Below are positions 61,738-64,000 of a stretch of DNA of 64,000 nucleotides, in pieces. The stretch's first letter is position 1. Every line of letters begins with the position of its first letter. The stretch is from Niabella yanshanensis (GTDB lineage: Bacteria; Bacteroidota; Bacteroidia; Chitinophagales; Chitinophagaceae), in assembly GCF_034424215.1 (NCBI RefSeq), contig NZ_CP139960.1, positions 1,798,001 to 1,862,000 on the forward strand, given 5' to 3'. Both the position numbers and the translations under genes were made by a program. Under the pieces are notes generated by a model, which ran no database searches, was not told the DNA's origin, and saw only the letters and a list, made by a program, of their open reading frames with translations.

Positions 61738-62976
61738 ATGTCAATACAAACAACGCTCATCAAAACCAATAAAGCTAAAATAGCTTTACAAAAACTGCCG
61801 GAAAAGCAATTAAAAGGCTTATTGCAAGCCATTGCCCATGGTATTCTCAAAAATGAAGCGGCTATCTTAAAAGCCAATAAAAAAGACCTGGCGGCAAAAG
61901 AACCGAACGATCCTAAGAACGACCGCTTAATGCTCAACAGCGAGCGGCTTAAAAATATTGCCAATGCTATTAAAAACATTGCGCTACTCCCCGATCCTAC
62001 AGGAACCGTTCTTGCTAAAAGAACTTTACCCAATGGTATCCGGCTTAAAAAGGTAGCGGTATCACTGGGAGTAGTAGGCGCCATTTATGAGAGCCGACCC
62101 AATGTTACCTATGATATTGCGGCACTTTGCTTACGTAGCCGGAATGCCTGTATATTAAAGGGTAGCAGCGATGCACAGCATACTAACAAAGTTTCTATCA
62201 GCATTATACAAACAGCGTTAAAAGAATTTGGCCTGGATATAAACACGGTAAGCCTGCTACCCCCTCAACGGGAAGTAGTACAGGAAATGTTTACGGCTAC
62301 CAGATACCTGGATGTATTGATACCGCGGGGATCTGAAGGCCTGATCAGTTTTGTTCGTCAGAACAGCCTGGTACCGGTTATTGAAACAGGCGCAGGCGTT
62401 TGTCATGTATATATAGAAAAGACCGCCGACCTCAAAAAAGCAGTAGCTATTGCGGTAAACGCCAAGGTAAGCAGACCCTCGGTTTGCAATGCCGCAGATA
62501 CCATTTTGGTAGACAAAGACATTGCCACCGATTTCCTTTATTTATTAAAGCCAGCTTTTGAGAAGTATGAGGTTGAAATTTTCGCAGATGCTGTATCTTA
62601 TAAAAACTTAAAAGGCTACCCCTATTTAATCAAAGCAAAACCGGAAGATTTCGGCAGGGAGTTCCTGTCTTTGAAATGTGCTGTAAAGACCGTTAAGGAT
62701 ATTGATGAGGCTTTGGACCATATTGCCGAATACTCCACCAAACACTCAGAAGCCATTGTATCCAAAAACAAAAAAGCCTGCGAACGTTTTGTTACCGAAG
62801 TAGATGCAGCCGCAGTTTATACCAATGCGTCTACAAGATTTACGGACGGTGAAGAGTTTGGCCTGGGAGCAGAGATCGGCATTTCCACACAAAAACTACA
62901 TGCCCGTGGGCCATTTGCCCTGGAAAAGCTCGTAACAGAAAAATGGATACTGGAGGGTAACGGACAAATAAGATAA
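61738..62976 (+). CDS. proA: gamma-glutamyl phosphate reductase
   Basis: A 412-residue NADPH-dependent aldehyde dehydrogenase-fold enzyme that reduces gamma-glutamyl phosphate to the semialdehyde, the second step of proline synthesis. Key stretches: GVVGAIYESRPNVTYDIAAL near residue 110, LRSRNACILKGSSDA, LIPRGSEGLISFVRQNS near 200, the catalytic cysteine in KVSRPSVCNAADTILV near 250, and the C-terminal EFGLGAEIGISTQKLHARGP. It starts at ATG 61738. It normally forms an operon with proB, from which it is here separated by a fic remnant. Confidence 0.95.
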   Translation: MSIQTTLIKTNKAKIALQKLPEKQLKGLLQAIAHGILKNEAAILKANKKDLAAKEPNDPKNDRLMLNSERLKNIANAIKNIALLPDPTGTVLAKRTLPNGIRLKKVAVSLGVVGAIYESRPNVTYDIAALCLRSRNACILKGSSDAQHTNKVSISIIQTALKEFGLDINTVSLLPPQREVVQEMFTATRYLDVLIPRGSEGLISFVRQNSLVPVIETGAGVCHVYIEKTADLKKAVAIAVNAKVSRPSVCNAADTILVDKDIATDFLYLLKPAFEKYEVEIFADAVSYKNLKGYPYLIKAKPEDFGREFLSLKCAVKTVKDIDEALDHIAEYSTKHSEAIVSKNKKACERFVTEVDAAAVYTNASTRFTDGEEFGLGAEIGISTQKLHARGPFALEKLVTEKWILEGNGQIR

Positions 62977-63003
62977 ATTCTAAAGTTCCTCATCAACGAA
63001 AAA

Positions 63004-63032
63004 GCTGGTAAATCACTTTACCAGCCTTTTTT
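63004..63032. terminator. terminator after proA
   Basis: GCTGGTAAA (63004-63012) and TTTACCAGC (63017-63025) form a perfect 9-bp stem with TCAC loop, followed by six T (63027-63032). It separates proA from the minus-strand tRNA-Thr. Confidence 0.8.
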
Positions 63033-63035
63033 ATG

Positions 63036-63108
63036 AGCCGAAGAAGGGAGTCGAACCCCCGACCTGCTGATTACAAATCAGCTGCTCTACCAACTGAGCT
63101 ACTTCGGC
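63036..63108 (-). tRNA. tRNA-Thr (TGT)
   Basis: 73 nt on the minus strand. Acceptor GCCGAAG pairs with CTTCGGC; D arm TAGCTCAGTTGGTAGAGC; anticodon stem CTGAT/ATCAG with anticodon TGT; T arm GGGGGTTCGACTCCC. CCA is not encoded. The plus-strand open frame 63033-63227 over it is an artefact. Confidence 0.95.
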
Positions 63109-63362
63109 CTGCTGCAAAAAAGCACTGCGTTTTATCAACGGGCCGCGAAAATAAAGTAAAATTCATACCATACCACCATCACTATATTTCCTTCACTTTA
63201 ATGCGTCTTCATTCCATTGCCACCTAACAATTTATCGAAATATCAGCTCCTCATGCCGCAAAAAACGACTTTTAAAACAGCGCCCCTTTACAGTTATCCA
63301 CTACAACTCCCGGTATTGCTAAATAATCATTAATTTAGCCGCCTCATATAAAAGCATTGATT

Positions 63363-64000
63363 ATGCCCCAAAATGCAAACAGGCAGTTCCTTGATTTTGA
63401 AAAACCAATAAAGGATTTATTGGACGAAATTGAATTAACTACTGAGCGAGAAAAGAAAACGGACATCGATCTAGGCGGCCAGATAGAGCAGCTTCAAAAT
63501 AAAGTAGATGAAACGCGTAAGACCATCACTCATAATCTTACCGATTGGCAGCGTGTACAATTAAGCCGGCACCCGGACAGACCTTATACACATAAGTATA
63601 TTGAGCTGATGACGGAGAACTATACGGAATTATATGGCGACCGTAACATTAAGGACGACAAAGCCATGGTAGGCGGGTTTGCTTCTTTAGATGGTCAAAC
63701 AGTAATGATCATTGGCCAGCAAAAAGGATCTAATACCAAAAAGCGCCAGTTACGCAATTTTGGTATGGCAAATCCTGAAGGTTACCGTAAGGCCCTGCGT
63801 TTGATGAAGCTGGCCGAAAAATTTAATAAACCGGTTATTACATTGATCGATACTCCCGGAGCTTTCCCCGGTTTGGAAGCCGAAGAGCGGGGACAAGGCG
63901 AAGCGATTGCCCGCAATATTTACGAAATGATGCGTTTGAAAGTGCCGGTAATATGTATTATCATTGGCGAAGGCGCAAGTGGCGGAGCATTAGGCATAGG
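63363..64000 (+). CDS. accA: acetyl-CoA carboxylase carboxyltransferase subunit alpha (5' part)
   Basis: A partial gene running off the window end; 212 codons are seen from ATG 63363. It starts [20 protein letters not shown], followed by a helical region with [20 protein letters not shown]. The carboxyltransferase domain begins with [18 protein letters not shown] and shows [40 protein letters not shown], the [15 protein letters not shown] motif and [14 protein letters not shown]. It transfers carboxyl from biotin to acetyl-CoA in fatty acid synthesis. It needs accD and accBC elsewhere. Confidence 0.95.
   Translation, partial: MPQNANRQFLDFEKPIKDLLDEIELTTEREKKTDIDLGGQIEQLQNKVDETRKTITHNLTDWQRVQLSRHPDRPYTHKYIELMTENYTELYGDRNIKDDKAMVGGFASLDGQTVMIIGQQKGSNTKKRQLRNFGMANPEGYRKALRLMKLAEKFNKPVITLIDTPGAFPGLEAEERGQGEAIARNIYEMMRLKVPVICIIIGEGASGGALGI

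Noticed and set aside
63033-63227. 64-codon plus-strand frame
   Set aside because: It lies antisense to tRNA-Thr; the residues RESNPRPADYKSAALPTELL are the usual false translation of a tRNA complement.

Overview
The window looks like chromosomal DNA of a Bacteroidota bacterium, most likely family Chitinophagaceae. The grounds are many -7 boxes of the form TAnnTTTG, SPII lipoproteins with a C at the lipobox, a bacillithiol gene (bshB1), DUF4199 and DUF2157 membrane proteins, a phylum-type citrate synthase, and moderate GC. The assignment is inferred from gene content; no rRNA gene is present.

Layout. 0-7 kb: an exported HisC-like aminotransferase divergent from an imuA-imuB-dnaE2 mutagenesis cassette, with a perfect 13-bp inverted repeat at the cassette promoter. 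7-11 kb: a repeat pair, a small membrane protein, two lipoproteins and tryptophanase. 11-19.4 kb: mutS, a secreted PHP/CehA-type hydrolase, a phosphate-selective-type porin, bshB1 and a fatty acid desaturase. 19.7-26 kb: a five-gene operon with three related secreted subunits, a PapD-like chaperone and a 924-residue outer-membrane usher-like protein. This is the most likely little-described system in the window. 26-33 kb: aldo/keto reductase, TlpA-like thioredoxin and an esterase, in a zone full of decay: an aldo/keto reductase pseudogene copy, AraC and DeoR tails, and an EamA transporter whose start is broken at an A8 tract. 33-38.7 kb: tRNA-Ala, a YtxH/holin-like envelope operon, citrate synthase, an LptF/G permease and tgt. 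38.8-45 kb: two Crp/Fnr-type regulators, an SDR, a glycosyltransferase, an aspartyl-protease pseudogene, rsmG, and yiaA with a perfect FNR-type box in front. 45-55.7 kb: aspS, a DUF2157 protein, the coupled operon pyrC-DUF4199-GT2, tRNA-Pro, a Upf1-like helicase and an N-acetylmuramidase. 55.8-64 kb: gcvP, a sterol desaturase-type enzyme with a YkgJ protein, proB and proA separated by a decayed fic gene, tRNA-Thr, and the start of accA, which runs off the window.

How the genes work together. Most are housekeeping genes in short transcription units: DNA repair and mutagenesis (imuABC, mutS), amino acid and nucleotide metabolism (tnaA, gcvP, proBA, pyrC), translation (aspS, tgt, rsmG, three tRNAs), lipid and envelope (desaturase, LptF/G, accA). 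Accessory content is concentrated at 19.7-33 kb. All functions are read from sequence by eye; no database search was run.
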